A DNA stretch of 64,000 nucleotides. Origin: Ligaoa zhengdingensis (GTDB lineage: Bacteria; Bacillota; Clostridia; Oscillospirales; Ruminococcaceae). Positions within the stretch are counted from its first letter, which is position 1. Each line of letters opens with the position of its first letter. A program made the position numbers and the translations under genes. Below the pieces are notes generated by a model. It saw only the letters and a program-made list of their open reading frames with translations. It was not told where the DNA came from and did not search any database. Below are positions 53,279 to 60,877 of the stretch, one piece after another. Location: NCBI RefSeq assembly GCF_014384885.1, contig NZ_JACRST010000008.1, positions 37,558-101,557 of the forward strand, given 5' to 3'.

Positions 53279-54006
53279 AAGTCGGGGTAAGATTGTGCTG
53301 AGGCAAGCGTGGCGATATATCGTTTGGAGCAAGTGTTGTTGTATGGTGTTCTGAGATGGAGATAATTTTTCCCCAGCATGGTCAGCATGAGCCGGTCTGT
53401 AAAAAGGTTCGAAAATTGCCCTTTATTCCGTCTCACAGCGGCGATACGGATGATGCATGAAAATCATACCGGCTGATATGCAGATGAAGTTTACAGGGCA
53501 AAAATCTTTGATCTTCGACTTTTATTTTGACAGTTAATCCATCCTATCTATCCATCACTCCGTAACACTGAAAAGCAGCCAGCAGAATGGCTTTTCTCCG
53601 CGCCCTCTTGATTGATAGATGGATAATTTATAGAGTCAGTAATTGCTTCTTTAGTAATTACTTGATTAGTATTTATTTGCGTGGGCTTTTCCGATAACGG
53701 TTTTCCCGTTGACAGATTCCCCGTTATCGGGTTTCCCGACAACGGATAGGCCAACAACGGCAAACGGTGCCTTGCTGAACGGCTGCTAAGCGGCAGCATA
53801 AAAAGGGTGGAAAATCGGCCTTTATTTGCGCTCTGCTCCGTTTTGCTGGCTGAATGGGAAAACATACAGCCAGCACTTTAAACGCCGCTTACAGGCGAAA
53901 AAATCTCTGTATTTCAACCCTTATCACGACACTCAATCAACCTATCTGACCATTCCCGGCTTTTGCAAAGAAAATGCTGCTGGAATCAATTCCGACCACC
54001 TATGAG
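53279..54006. other. Degenerate coding remnants
   Basis: No intact gene. Two stretches, near 53397-53440 and 53800-53840, are similar in DNA and in minus-strand translation (NKGQFSNLF and NKGRFSTLF). Between them the minus frame reads STGKPLSEKPTQINTNQV, like the low-complexity linker of replication-initiator (RepA-type) proteins of Firmicute elements. The stretch looks like decayed, internally duplicated coding DNA. Confidence 0.5.
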
Positions 54007-54058
54007 AAAGGCTACATTCCGATGAGATGGATCACCCAGTCATCGGAATGTGGCCTTT
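54007..54058. terminator. Strong hairpin near the element end
   Basis: AAAGGC-(T)-ACATTCCGATGA pairs with TCATCGGAATGT-(G)-GCCTTT over a 14-base loop, then TATGATTTTT on the plus strand. It isolates the element's last 60 bases from cargo transcription. Confidence 0.75.
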
Positions 54059-54107
54059 ATGATTTTTGATTGCCTGCACCGCTGTTTTTTCTTGTCATGC
54101 TTTATGC

Positions 54108-54128
54108 AAGGTTGTAATTCATGATATT
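54108..54128 (-). other. Left attachment junction of the inserted element
   Basis: On the minus strand recombinase coding sequence ATCATG-AA meets the element end TTACAACC (54110-54117); the shared AA is at 54118-54119. Confidence 0.8.
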
Positions 54129-54272
54129 CCGGAAGGGTGTGAAATCGTTGGTGGACTCGTATAGGCTGTCTACTCCGTCGTTGACGGCGATGAAGCGCAC
54201 ACCGTAGCTGGGAAAGATGAGCTCGGTGTACTGACCCACCTGAAGATACTCACGGCCCAGACGGGACATGTC
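54118..54272 (-). pseudogene. Fragment of the split recombinase's catalytic domain
   Basis: 52 codons encode DMSRLGREYLQVGQYTELIFP and run to FTPFRNIMN, the C-terminal half of a serine recombinase catalytic domain. They join in frame to NEFYAKD at 47069. Upstream of about 54285 homology stops, and the catalytic Ser segment of about 75 residues is absent from the window, so the gene was damaged a second time at this side. Confidence 0.88.
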
Positions 54273-54583
54273 TTCTTGTGTCAAGTAGGGACTAAAAAAA
54301 TTTTGAGAATTTACAAGCCGTTCATAGGCGGACAACCATCCGTGAACGACTTGCATGTAAACTAAACTCATAATGAATCCAAGCAAATTCATCATGCCCT
54401 GCGAAGTTCTGTCAAATGTAGATAATCTGACAATACGATCATGGCTTACATGTAGCATTCGACTCCGAATATCAACCAGCTCCACATGTGGACGGAAATT
54501 GCAGCGGCTTTTGAAAAGGATATTGCTTTTTTCTGCCCGGTGTGTTATAATCGGTATATACCGGAAACAAAGGGGGCGTATCT
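54273..54583. other. Unassigned junction region and cargo promoter
   Basis: Between the recombinase fragment and the DUF134 gene. I recognise no gene. The first 200 bases are AT-rich and may be the end of a second element that removed the recombinase's 5' part. The last 40 bases hold the promoter of the next operon. Confidence 0.5.
54523..54551 (+). promoter_or_regulatory. Promoter of the DUF134-NifX/Crp operon
   Basis: -35 TTGCTT (54523-54528), 17-base spacer, -10 TATAAT (54546-54551). Confidence 0.65.
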
Positions 54584-55363
54584 ATGCCAAGACCGCCACG
54601 GTGCCGTCGGATTTGTGGCGTACCACAAGTTGATACCTTCTGCCCTAACGGGTGCGAGAATACCGAGCCGATCCTGCTGACGCTGGACGAATACGAGGTC
54701 ATCCGGCTGGTTGACTTGGAGCAGCAAACCCACGAGCAGTGTGCCGCACAAATGGACATTTCCCGCTCTACCGTGCAGGAGATTTACGAAGTCGCACGGC
54801 GCAAGATCGCAGCGTGTCTTGTCCACGGGAAACCGCTGCACATCATCGGGGGAAACTACCGCATCTGCGGAGGACAGGAGGCAGCCCACTGCGGCCGTTG
54901 CTGCCGGATGCAGAGAGCCAACACAGAAAAATCCAACAAAAAATGCAAAGGAGATTCCATTATGAAAATTGCAGTTACCTATGAAAACGGTCAAATTTTT
55001 CAGCATTTCGGTCACACCGAACAGTTCAAGCTTTATGAAGCTGCGGACGGCAAAATCACTCATGCGGAAGTTGTTGATACCAACGGCAGCGGTCACGGCG
55101 CACTGGCAGGCTTCCTGATGCAGCACGGCGTGGACACTTTGATCTGCGGAGGCATCGGCGGCGGTGCGCAGGCAGCACTCGCCGAAGCGGGCATCAAGCT
55201 CTACGGCGGTGTCAGCGGGGACGCTGACGCAGCGGTGAGCGCATTGCTCAGCGGAAATCTGGGCTACGATCCCAATGTTCACTGTGACCACCATGACCAT
55301 GAGCACGGCGAGGATGGGCACACCTGCGGTGAACACGGCTGCGGCAATCATAGCTGCCATTGA
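54584..55363 (+). CDS. DUF134 regulator fused to a NifX/NifB-type domain with His-rich tail
   Basis: 259 residues, start after AAAGGGGG. Residues 1-90 are DUF134 (PRPPRCRRICGVPQVDTFCP, then LTLDEYEVIRLVDLEQQTHEQCAAQMDISRSTVQEIYE), a small DNA-binding helix-turn-helix family with N-terminal Cys. A Cys-rich linker leads to a dinitrogenase-cofactor (NifX/NifB C-terminal) domain from Met127, ending in a His/Cys-rich tail (HCDHHDHEH, HGCGNHSC) suited to metal binding. An internal AAAGGAG eight bases before Met127 suggests that the second domain is also made alone. The Crp-type gene starts two bases after the stop. An iron-sulfur or metal-sensing role is inferred. Confidence 0.85.
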   Translation: MPRPPRCRRICGVPQVDTFCPNGCENTEPILLTLDEYEVIRLVDLEQQTHEQCAAQMDISRSTVQEIYEVARRKIAACLVHGKPLHIIGGNYRICGGQEAAHCGRCCRMQRANTEKSNKKCKGDSIMKIAVTYENGQIFQHFGHTEQFKLYEAADGKITHAEVVDTNGSGHGALAGFLMQHGVDTLICGGIGGGAQAALAEAGIKLYGGVSGDADAAVSALLSGNLGYDPNVHCDHHDHEHGEDGHTCGEHGCGNHSCH

Positions 55364-55364
55364 T

Positions 55365-56021
55365 ATGGAACGCACACTGACACAACTTCCGTTCTGGTCA
55401 TCCTTGACCGAACAGGAGCAAGAAACGCTGCGCCGAAGTGCCTTCGTCCGTCATTATGAAAAGGGCGCGTTCATACACAGCAGCGACAACGAATGTCTTG
55501 GAATGCTGTTCGTCCTTTCCGGTGAAATTCGCACCTATCTTCTCTCCGAGGAAGGGCGAGAAGTCACATTGTTCCGGCTATATCCGGGCGAATTATGCGT
55601 GCTTTCTGCCTCCTGTGTGATCAGTCAGATCACCTTTGATACGCAAATGACCGCGGGAATGGATACGGAGGTTCTGATTATCCCTGCAAATGTCATCGCT
55701 GCACTCAAGGAGAAAAATCTTCATGTCCGCTGCTTCCTTTATGAGTTGGCAACGAAACGGTTTTCTGATGTGATGTGGGCGATGCAGCAGATCATGTTCA
55801 AGGGATTGGACCGTCGGCTGGCAGAATTCCTCCTTGCCGAAGCGGAGCGTACCGACTCCGACACGATACGCATGACCCATGAGCAGATCGCCCAGCACAT
55901 CAGCTCGGCGCGGGAGGCGGTGGCACGGATGCTCAAAGGCTTCTCGGAGGACGGGCTTGTGGAGCTAAGACGAGGCGCAATCACGCTGCGGGATAAGAAC
56001 AGCCTAAACCGCTTGAAATAA
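55365..56021 (+). CDS. Crp/Fnr-family regulator of the stress cassette
   Basis: 218 residues. The ATG at 55365 begins two bases after the preceding stop and has no good ribosome binding site, so it relies on translational coupling. The effector domain spans about 15-130. The winged helix has MTHEQIAQHISSAREAVARMLKGFSEDGLVEL. Its recognition helix keeps Arg-Glu-x-x-x-Arg exactly as in E. coli Crp, which fits the TGTGAC/TGTAAC half-sites before rbr and the thioredoxin operon. Cys residues lie in NECLG, ELCVLSASC and VRCF, so redox or Fe-S sensing is possible, but the N-terminal Fnr Cys cluster is absent. Confidence 0.9.
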   Translation: MERTLTQLPFWSSLTEQEQETLRRSAFVRHYEKGAFIHSSDNECLGMLFVLSGEIRTYLLSEEGREVTLFRLYPGELCVLSASCVISQITFDTQMTAGMDTEVLIIPANVIAALKEKNLHVRCFLYELATKRFSDVMWAMQQIMFKGLDRRLAEFLLAEAERTDSDTIRMTHEQIAQHISSAREAVARMLKGFSEDGLVELRRGAITLRDKNSLNRLK

Positions 56022-56062
56022 TGTGACTTTGTTACAGAATGGAATCATAATTCCGATATAAT
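56022..56062 (+). promoter_or_regulatory. Crp-type activation site and promoter of rbr-dfx
   Basis: TGTGAC-TTT-GTTACA (56022-56036) lies with its centre 28 bases before -10 TATAAT (56057-56062), i.e. near -41. No -35 box is present because the site covers it: class II activator geometry. Confidence 0.75.
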
Positions 56063-56093
56063 GAAAGCAGAAAAACTGAAAGGAGCATCGACC

Positions 56094-56636
56094 ATGAAAG
56101 AATCGAAATACGCAGGTACCCAAACCGAAAAGAACCTGATGACGGCCTTTGCCGGTGAGTCCGAGGCACGCAACAAGTACACCTATTTTGCATCCAAGGC
56201 CAAGAAGGAAGGCTACGAGCAGATTGCGGCGTTGTTCCTCAAAACTGCTGACAACGAGAAGGAACATGCCAAGCTGTGGTTCAAGGAGCTGAACGGCATC
56301 GGCGACACCGCCGAAAATCTTCTCTCCGCCGCTGAGGGCGAGAACTACGAGTGGACGGATATGTACGACGGCTTTGCCAAAACCGCCGATGAGGAGGGCT
56401 TCCACGAGCTGGCACAGCGTTTCCGTCTGGTCGCTGCCATCGAAAAGCACCATGAGGAGCGTTACCGCGCCCTACTGCGCAATGTAGAGACGGCGCAGGT
56501 CTTCGCCAAAAGCGAGGTCAAGGTGTGGGAGTGCCGCAACTGCGGTCACATCGTCGTGGGCGAGAAGGCCCCGGAGGTTTGCCCCGCCTGCAACCATCCC
56601 CAGAGCTATTTTGAAATTCACGCAGAAAACTATTAA
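56094..56636 (+). CDS. rbr: Rubrerythrin
   Basis: 180 residues from the ATG at 56094 (AAAGGAG upstream). The cytosolic peroxidase reduces hydrogen peroxide to water in anaerobes. The four-helix di-iron domain has GESEARNKYTYFA, DNEKEHAKLWF and EEGFHELAQRFRLVAAIEKHHEERY. The C-terminal rubredoxin domain has WECRNCGH and CPACNHP, giving the FeCys4 site. It is co-transcribed with desulfoferrodoxin, together removing superoxide and peroxide. It is preceded by the Crp-type site. Confidence 0.97.
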   Translation: MKESKYAGTQTEKNLMTAFAGESEARNKYTYFASKAKKEGYEQIAALFLKTADNEKEHAKLWFKELNGIGDTAENLLSAAEGENYEWTDMYDGFAKTADEEGFHELAQRFRLVAAIEKHHEERYRALLRNVETAQVFAKSEVKVWECRNCGHIVVGEKAPEVCPACNHPQSYFEIHAENY

Positions 56637-56657
56637 AGAAAGAAAAGGAGAATCATC

Positions 56658-57032
56658 ATGGAGCAGAAGTTTTACATTTGCAAGCATTGCGGCAACATCA
56701 TTGCCAAGGTCAAGGATACGGGCGTTCCCGTCATCTGCTGCGGTGAGCCGATGAGCGAGATCATCCCCGGCACCACCGACGCTGCCATGGAGAAGCATGT
56801 CCCTGTCTGGACAGTTGAAAACGGCATCGTCCATGTCAAGGTCGGCTCCGTGGAGCATCCCATGCTGCCGGAGCACTACATCGAGTGGGTGTCCCTCCAC
56901 ACCAAACAAGGCAATCAGCGTAAGGAACTGCATCCCGGCGAAAAGCCCGAGGTCTGCTTCGCTCTCTGCGAGGGCGACGAGGTCGAAGCGGTCTACGCCT
57001 ACTGCAACCTCCACAGCCTGTGGAAAGCATAA
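56658..57032 (+). CDS. dfx: Desulfoferrodoxin (superoxide reductase)
   Basis: 124 residues, start after AAAGGAG. It reduces superoxide to hydrogen peroxide without making oxygen. The N-terminal desulforedoxin domain has ICKHCG and VICCGEPM (FeCys4). The catalytic centre has the His ligands in EKHVPVW, GSVEHPMLPEHYIEW and CNLHSLW, the last motif also supplying the Cys ligand. It is the partner of rubrerythrin in the same transcript. Confidence 0.97.
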   Translation: MEQKFYICKHCGNIIAKVKDTGVPVICCGEPMSEIIPGTTDAAMEKHVPVWTVENGIVHVKVGSVEHPMLPEHYIEWVSLHTKQGNQRKELHPGEKPEVCFALCEGDEVEAVYAYCNLHSLWKA

Positions 57033-57046
57033 TTCATCCTCTTAAA

Positions 57047-57079
57047 AATCCGGTGCTGAAAAAAGCACCGGATTTTTTT
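57047..57079 (+). terminator. Terminator of rbr-dfx
   Basis: AATCCGGTGCT pairs with AGCACCGGATT over a 6-base loop and is followed by a run of T. Confidence 0.88.
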
Positions 57080-57084
57080 ATCAA

Positions 57085-57126
57085 TGTAACCTCGTCACAT
57101 AAAAAAGATTTGTCCTGCGGTATGAT
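57085..57126 (+). promoter_or_regulatory. Crp-type activation site and promoter of the thioredoxin operon
   Basis: TGTAAC-CTC-GTCACA (57085-57099), the inverse of the rbr site, has its centre 29 bases before -10 TATGAT (57121-57126). There is no -35 box. The geometry matches the rbr promoter. Confidence 0.75.
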
Positions 57127-57156
57127 AAAGCCACAATCAAGAAAGAGGTGGCAAAC

Positions 57157-57360
57157 ATGAAAATCAAGCTCAATCCCGATCAGGAGATTGTCAATACCAT
57201 CCGGGAAGGACTCAAGCGCACCGGTGGATACTGTCCCTGCCGCAGGGAGCGCACAGAGGCGACCAAATGTATGTGCCAGGAGTTTAAGGATCAAATTGCA
57301 GATCCGGGCTTCGAGGGATTCTGCCACTGTATGCTCTATTACAAATCCTTGCAGGATTAA
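57157..57360 (+). CDS. Ferredoxin-thioredoxin reductase catalytic-subunit-like protein
   Basis: 67 residues from the ATG at 57157 (AAAGAGGTGG upstream). YCPCRRERTEATKCMCQEF followed by GFCHCMLYYK gives the CPC/CxC/CHC pattern of the catalytic beta chain, which holds a 4Fe-4S cluster beside a redox disulfide and reduces thioredoxin with electrons from ferredoxin. It is shorter than plant and cyanobacterial chains, and no variable alpha chain is present. Ferredoxin and thioredoxin genes in the same operon support this role. Confidence 0.85.
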   Translation: MKIKLNPDQEIVNTIREGLKRTGGYCPCRRERTEATKCMCQEFKDQIADPGFEGFCHCMLYYKSLQD

Positions 57361-57372
57361 GGGAGGAACGCT

Positions 57373-57576
57373 ATGCTGTCAAAGAAACTGGCCGCCATAG
57401 ATAAGACACGGTGCGTCGCCTGCGGCGTGTGTGAAAATACCTGCCCCATAGGGGCCGTCAAGGTGCGCCGTGGCTGCTATGCCGCCGTGGAGGCGGAACG
57501 CTGCGTAGGCTGCGGCAAGTGCGCGAGGCTCTGTCCCGTGGGCTGCATCGAGGTGAAAGCGAGGGACGAGGCATGA
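57373..57576 (+). CDS. 2[4Fe-4S] ferredoxin
   Basis: 67 residues, start after GGGAGG. Two clostridial-type cluster motifs are CVACGVCENTCP and CVGCGKCARLCP. It is a small soluble electron carrier. It lies between the FTR-like gene and a membrane Fe-S protein and overlaps the latter by four bases (ATGA), so it probably shuttles electrons between them. Confidence 0.92.
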   Translation: MLSKKLAAIDKTRCVACGVCENTCPIGAVKVRRGCYAAVEAERCVGCGKCARLCPVGCIEVKARDEA

Positions 57577-58151
57577 AGAAAGCAAAACATTTGTACGACT
57601 ATTTCTGGGTCTACGCCATCATTTATTTTGCGCTGGGCTTTTTCAATATCCTGTTTGCATGGCTGGGCATGATTGATTTTCTTCTGCCGCTGTTCTTAGC
57701 CATCTTTGGCGGGAACAAATTCTTTTGCAACCACCTCTGCGGACGGGGTCAACTGTTCAGCAAGCTGGGAACTGACCTTAAATGCTCCCGCTGTAAGCCA
57801 ACGCCCCGTTGGATGTCCTCCAAGTGGTTCCGTTACGGCTTTTTGCTCTTTTTCCTGACGATGTTCGGCAACATGGTGTTCCAGACCTATCTGGTCGCTG
57901 CCGGTGCTGCTTCCCTGCGGGAGGCCATTAAGCTGTTCTGGACATTCCGTGTGCCGTGGGGCTGGACTTACACAGCCGGTACGGTCGCTGATTGGGTGGC
58001 GCAGTTCAGCTTTGGCTTTTATAGCCTCATGCTGACCTCTCTGCTGCTGGGTCTGATCGTTATGGTGCTCTACAAGCCCCGCACATGGTGTGCGTTTTGT
58101 CCAATGGGAACCATGACGCAGGGTATTTGCAAGCTGAAAAACAAAGAATAA
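57573..58151 (+). CDS. Membrane Fe-S protein, NapH/RnfB-like 4Fe-4S type
   Basis: 192 residues from the ATG at 57573, which overlaps the ferredoxin stop. Four or five membrane segments lie at about 8-28, 30-45, 88-108 and 145-168. Cys motifs FFCNHLCGRGQLF, LKCSRCKP and the late WCAFCPMGTM resemble the polyferredoxin-type NapH/YccM family that passes electrons from quinol or the membrane to soluble acceptors. Its place beside ferredoxin and an FTR-like protein suggests the entry point of electrons into the thiol pathway. The donor is unknown. Confidence 0.82.
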   Translation: MKKAKHLYDYFWVYAIIYFALGFFNILFAWLGMIDFLLPLFLAIFGGNKFFCNHLCGRGQLFSKLGTDLKCSRCKPTPRWMSSKWFRYGFLLFFLTMFGNMVFQTYLVAAGAASLREAIKLFWTFRVPWGWTYTAGTVADWVAQFSFGFYSLMLTSLLLGLIVMVLYKPRTWCAFCPMGTMTQGICKLKNKE

Positions 58152-58179
58152 ACAAAGATAACAGAAAGGAGCCTTACTC

Positions 58180-58500
58180 ATGGCTGAACTGAAAATTACT
58201 GCTGCGAATTTTGAAAATGAGGTACTGCATTCCGACAAGCCCGTTTTGCTGGATTTCTACGCCGACTGGTGCGGACCGTGCAAAATGCTCTCTCCCATAC
58301 TGCATGAGCTTGCCGAAGAAAAAAGCGGTGCGCTCAAGGTGGGCAAGGTCAATGTGGACGAGCAGATGGAGCTGGCAATGCGTTTTCAGGTATCCAGCAT
58401 CCCGATGCTGGTCGTATTCAAGGACGGGAAAGCCGTGGCCAAATCCGTGGGCTACCGGCCTAAGTCGGAGATTGCCGCAATGGTGGAGGGCGCAAGATGA
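58180..58500 (+). CDS. trxA: Thioredoxin
   Basis: 106 residues, start after AAAGGAG. The active site is DWCGPCKML (Cys31, Cys34). The cis-Pro motif is SSIPMLVVFKDGK. Length and fold are normal. No NADPH-thioredoxin reductase gene is in the operon; the FTR-like protein is the likely reductant. It overlaps the following oxidoreductase by four bases. Confidence 0.95.
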   Translation: MAELKITAANFENEVLHSDKPVLLDFYADWCGPCKMLSPILHELAEEKSGALKVGKVNVDEQMELAMRFQVSSIPMLVVFKDGKAVAKSVGYRPKSEIAAMVEGAR

Positions 58501-60191
58501 AAGTTGTAATCGTAGGCGGTGTGGCGGGCGGTGCTTCTTCCGCCGCACGCATCCGCCGTTTGGATGAACACGCGCAGATCATCATGATCGAGCGCAGCGG
58601 CTATGTATCCTATGCCAACTGCGGTCTGCCGTATTATGTGGGCGGTGTGATCAAAGATCAGGAAGAACTGACACTCCAAACTCCGGAGAGCTTCTGGGAT
58701 CGTTTTCGCATTGATGTGCGGGTCCGGCAGGAAGTAACTGCGATCAATCCCGCAGAGAAAACCATTACCGTCCATGCACTGGACAGCGGAAAAATCTATA
58801 CGGAAACCTATGACAAACTGCTCCTTGCCCCCGGCGCAAAGCCGACGGTTCCTGCGCTTTCCGGCGTCAGCAACAAGCGTGTTTTCACGCTGCGCACCGT
58901 GGAAGACACCCTCCGCATTCGGCGCTTTGTAGAGGATCAGAAGCCGAAAACCGCTGTTTTGGCTGGCGGCGGCTTTATCGGTCTGGAAATGGCGGAAAAC
59001 CTTGTGGAGATGGGCGTTTCGGTCACCATCGTTCAGCGTCCCAAGCAGCTATTAGCGCCACTGGATGCGGATATGGCGAGCTTTGTCCATGCGGAAATGC
59101 GCAGACACGGCGTGGCTCTGCGGTTGGGTGAAACCGTCACCGGATTCCGACAGGACGGAGATTCCGTGCTGACACTGTTGGAAGAAAGTGAGCCACTGCA
59201 TTCGGATATGGTGCTGCTGGCCATCGGTGTTACCCCGGATACGCATTTGGCAAAAGAAGCCGGACTCAAACTTGGTATTCGTGGCAGCATCGCTGTCAAC
59301 GAGCGGATGGAAACCTCCGTGCCGGACATCTATGCTGTGGGCGATGCCGTAGAGGTCACCCATTTCGTGACCGGGCAGAAAGCATTGATCTCTCTGGCGG
59401 GGCCTGCCAACAAGCAGGGACGCATTGCCGCCGACAACATCTGCGGCGGAAACAGCCGCTTTCACGGCTCTCAGGGCTCGTCTGTTCTGAAGCTGTTTGG
59501 CTTGACAGCGGTCTCCACGGGGATCAACGAAAAGGCGGCGCAGGCAGCAGAAATCGCTTACGACAAAGTCGTATTATTCCCGGCATCCCACGCTACCTAT
59601 TATCCCGGCGCACAGTCTATGGCAATGAAGGTACTGTATGAAAAGGAAAGCCTGCGGCTGCTCGGTGCGCAGATCGTTGGCGGCGAGGGCGTGGACAAGC
59701 GCATTGATGTACTGGCAACGGCCATTCGCGCAAAAATGACAGCTTTGGAACTGACGGAGCTTGACCTTTCCTATGCGCCGCCCTATTCCTCTGCCAAGGA
59801 TCCGGTCAATATGGCCGGTTTTATGATCGAGGATTTGGAGAGCGGGAAAGTGCGGCAGTTCCATTGGAATGAGGTTGAGGACTTGCCTTACGATGGCAGT
59901 GCGACGCTGCTGGACGTCCGCACGGCGTGGGAGTATCAGCGGGGGCATCTGGACGGCTTTCGGAACATTCCCTTGGACGATCTGCGGGAGCATTTGGACG
60001 AGTTAGACCGGGACAAGCCTGTCTATGTGAATTGCCAGACAGGGCTTCGCAGTTATCTGGCCTGCCGCCTTTTGACGCAGTACGGCTTCACCTGTTCCCA
60101 TCTCTCCGGCGGATACAGTTTTTATCAGGTCGTAACAAAAGAGCAGCAGACAGCGCGGAGCGCCTATCCCTGCGGAATGGAGAAGCTATGA
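58497..60191 (+). CDS. CoA-disulfide reductase with C-terminal rhodanese domain
   Basis: 564 residues, start in an ATGA overlap. FAD motif GGVAGGASSAARIRR, redox Cys42 in SYANCGLPYY, NAD motif GGGFIGLEMAENL, then AVGDAVE. From about 465 a rhodanese domain follows: LLDVRTAWEYQRGHLDGF and catalytic Cys in VNCQTGLRSY. Fusions of this type (CoADR-Rhd) reduce CoA persulfides, polysulfides or CoA disulfide with NAD(P)H. In this operon it would handle low-molecular-weight thiols while thioredoxin handles proteins. Confidence 0.93.
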   Translation: MKVVIVGGVAGGASSAARIRRLDEHAQIIMIERSGYVSYANCGLPYYVGGVIKDQEELTLQTPESFWDRFRIDVRVRQEVTAINPAEKTITVHALDSGKIYTETYDKLLLAPGAKPTVPALSGVSNKRVFTLRTVEDTLRIRRFVEDQKPKTAVLAGGGFIGLEMAENLVEMGVSVTIVQRPKQLLAPLDADMASFVHAEMRRHGVALRLGETVTGFRQDGDSVLTLLEESEPLHSDMVLLAIGVTPDTHLAKEAGLKLGIRGSIAVNERMETSVPDIYAVGDAVEVTHFVTGQKALISLAGPANKQGRIAADNICGGNSRFHGSQGSSVLKLFGLTAVSTGINEKAAQAAEIAYDKVVLFPASHATYYPGAQSMAMKVLYEKESLRLLGAQIVGGEGVDKRIDVLATAIRAKMTALELTELDLSYAPPYSSAKDPVNMAGFMIEDLESGKVRQFHWNEVEDLPYDGSATLLDVRTAWEYQRGHLDGFRNIPLDDLREHLDELDRDKPVYVNCQTGLRSYLACRLLTQYGFTCSHLSGGYSFYQVVTKEQQTARSAYPCGMEKL

Positions 60192-60859
60192 GTGAAAATC
60201 TATTTGGTTTGACGGTTGCGGCAGATAAAGGCTTGGATGATCTGCAATGCCAGCGCCTTTTAAGCGAAAATCGCAGGTATCAGGAAGTCATGCTGCAATA
60301 CCGCTGCGCACTGAAAGCACTTGAAAGCAGGTTGGAAATTCTGAACGAAGAGTTTTCATTGCAGCATGACCGCAATCCGATAGAAAGTATGAAAAGCCGC
60401 TTGAAGTCGCCGTCCAGCATTATGAACAAGATGCAGAAGCGCGGACTTCCTCTGGATTTTCCGACCATGCAGGCAAATATCATGGATGTTGCCGGTGTGC
60501 GTGTGATCTGCTCTTTCGAGGAGGATGTGTTCTTTTTGGCAAAGTGCTTAAAAGACCAGTCTGACATTGAAATCATCACAGAGAAAGATTATATTTTACA
60601 CCCTAAGCCAAATGGCTATCGCAGTCTGCACCTGACGATCCGGCTGCCGGTATTCTTTGCGGAAAAAGAGATCCATGTGCCGGTGGAGATACAACTTCGT
60701 ACAATCGCTATGGACTTCTGGGCAAGCCTTGAGCATACCATCCGCTATAAGAAAAATCTGCCGATAAATACTGAAATCGAAACCGAACTGAAAGAGTGCG
60801 CCGATTCCAGCAGAGAGTGGGATGGTAAAATGGAGCGTCTTTTGCATCTCTTAACATAA
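60188..60859 (+). CDS. Small alarmone synthetase (RelA/SpoT synthetase domain)
   Basis: 223 residues. The start overlaps the preceding stop (ATGA). The synthetase domain shows DVAGVRVICSF, KPNGYRSLHL and VEIQLRTIAMDFWASLEHTIRYK, the signature of pppGpp synthetases. There is no HD hydrolase and no regulatory TGS/ACT domain, so it belongs with the RelP/RelQ-type stand-alone enzymes. An N-terminal helical extension of about 60 residues is present. Coupled translation with the stress genes suggests that (p)ppGpp is made when the cassette is induced. Confidence 0.9.
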   Translation: MSENLFGLTVAADKGLDDLQCQRLLSENRRYQEVMLQYRCALKALESRLEILNEEFSLQHDRNPIESMKSRLKSPSSIMNKMQKRGLPLDFPTMQANIMDVAGVRVICSFEEDVFFLAKCLKDQSDIEIITEKDYILHPKPNGYRSLHLTIRLPVFFAEKEIHVPVEIQLRTIAMDFWASLEHTIRYKKNLPINTEIETELKECADSSREWDGKMERLLHLLT

Positions 60860-60877
60860 TGCAGTAAGTGTAAGTAT

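Larger units (their letters stand above)
47068..54119. mobile_element. 7.05-kb serine-recombinase transposon inserted in a recombinase gene
   Basis: Defined by in-frame rejoining of the interrupted gene: removing the DNA between the two AA dinucleotides restores RNIM-N-EFYAKD. Joining the element ends gives GGTTGTCTAATTACAACC, whose outer six bases are perfect inverted repeats centred on AA, as expected for a large serine recombinase crossover site. The element's own recombinase gene ends 28 bases from one end. Cargo: small protein, flavin reductase, MarR, MATE pump and aldo-keto reductase. About 0.8 kb near the other end is degenerate. There are no conjugation genes, so it would be mobilised only passively or by circularisation. 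Confidence 0.85.

Noticed and set aside
53548..53865. 105-residue open frame as an intact gene
   Set aside because: No start context; only fragments resemble an initiator linker. Treated as decayed sequence.
54102..54485. 127-residue open frame as an intact gene
   Set aside because: Only its last 52 codons before the junction match a recombinase; the rest is junction DNA, and the end reads into the inserted element.
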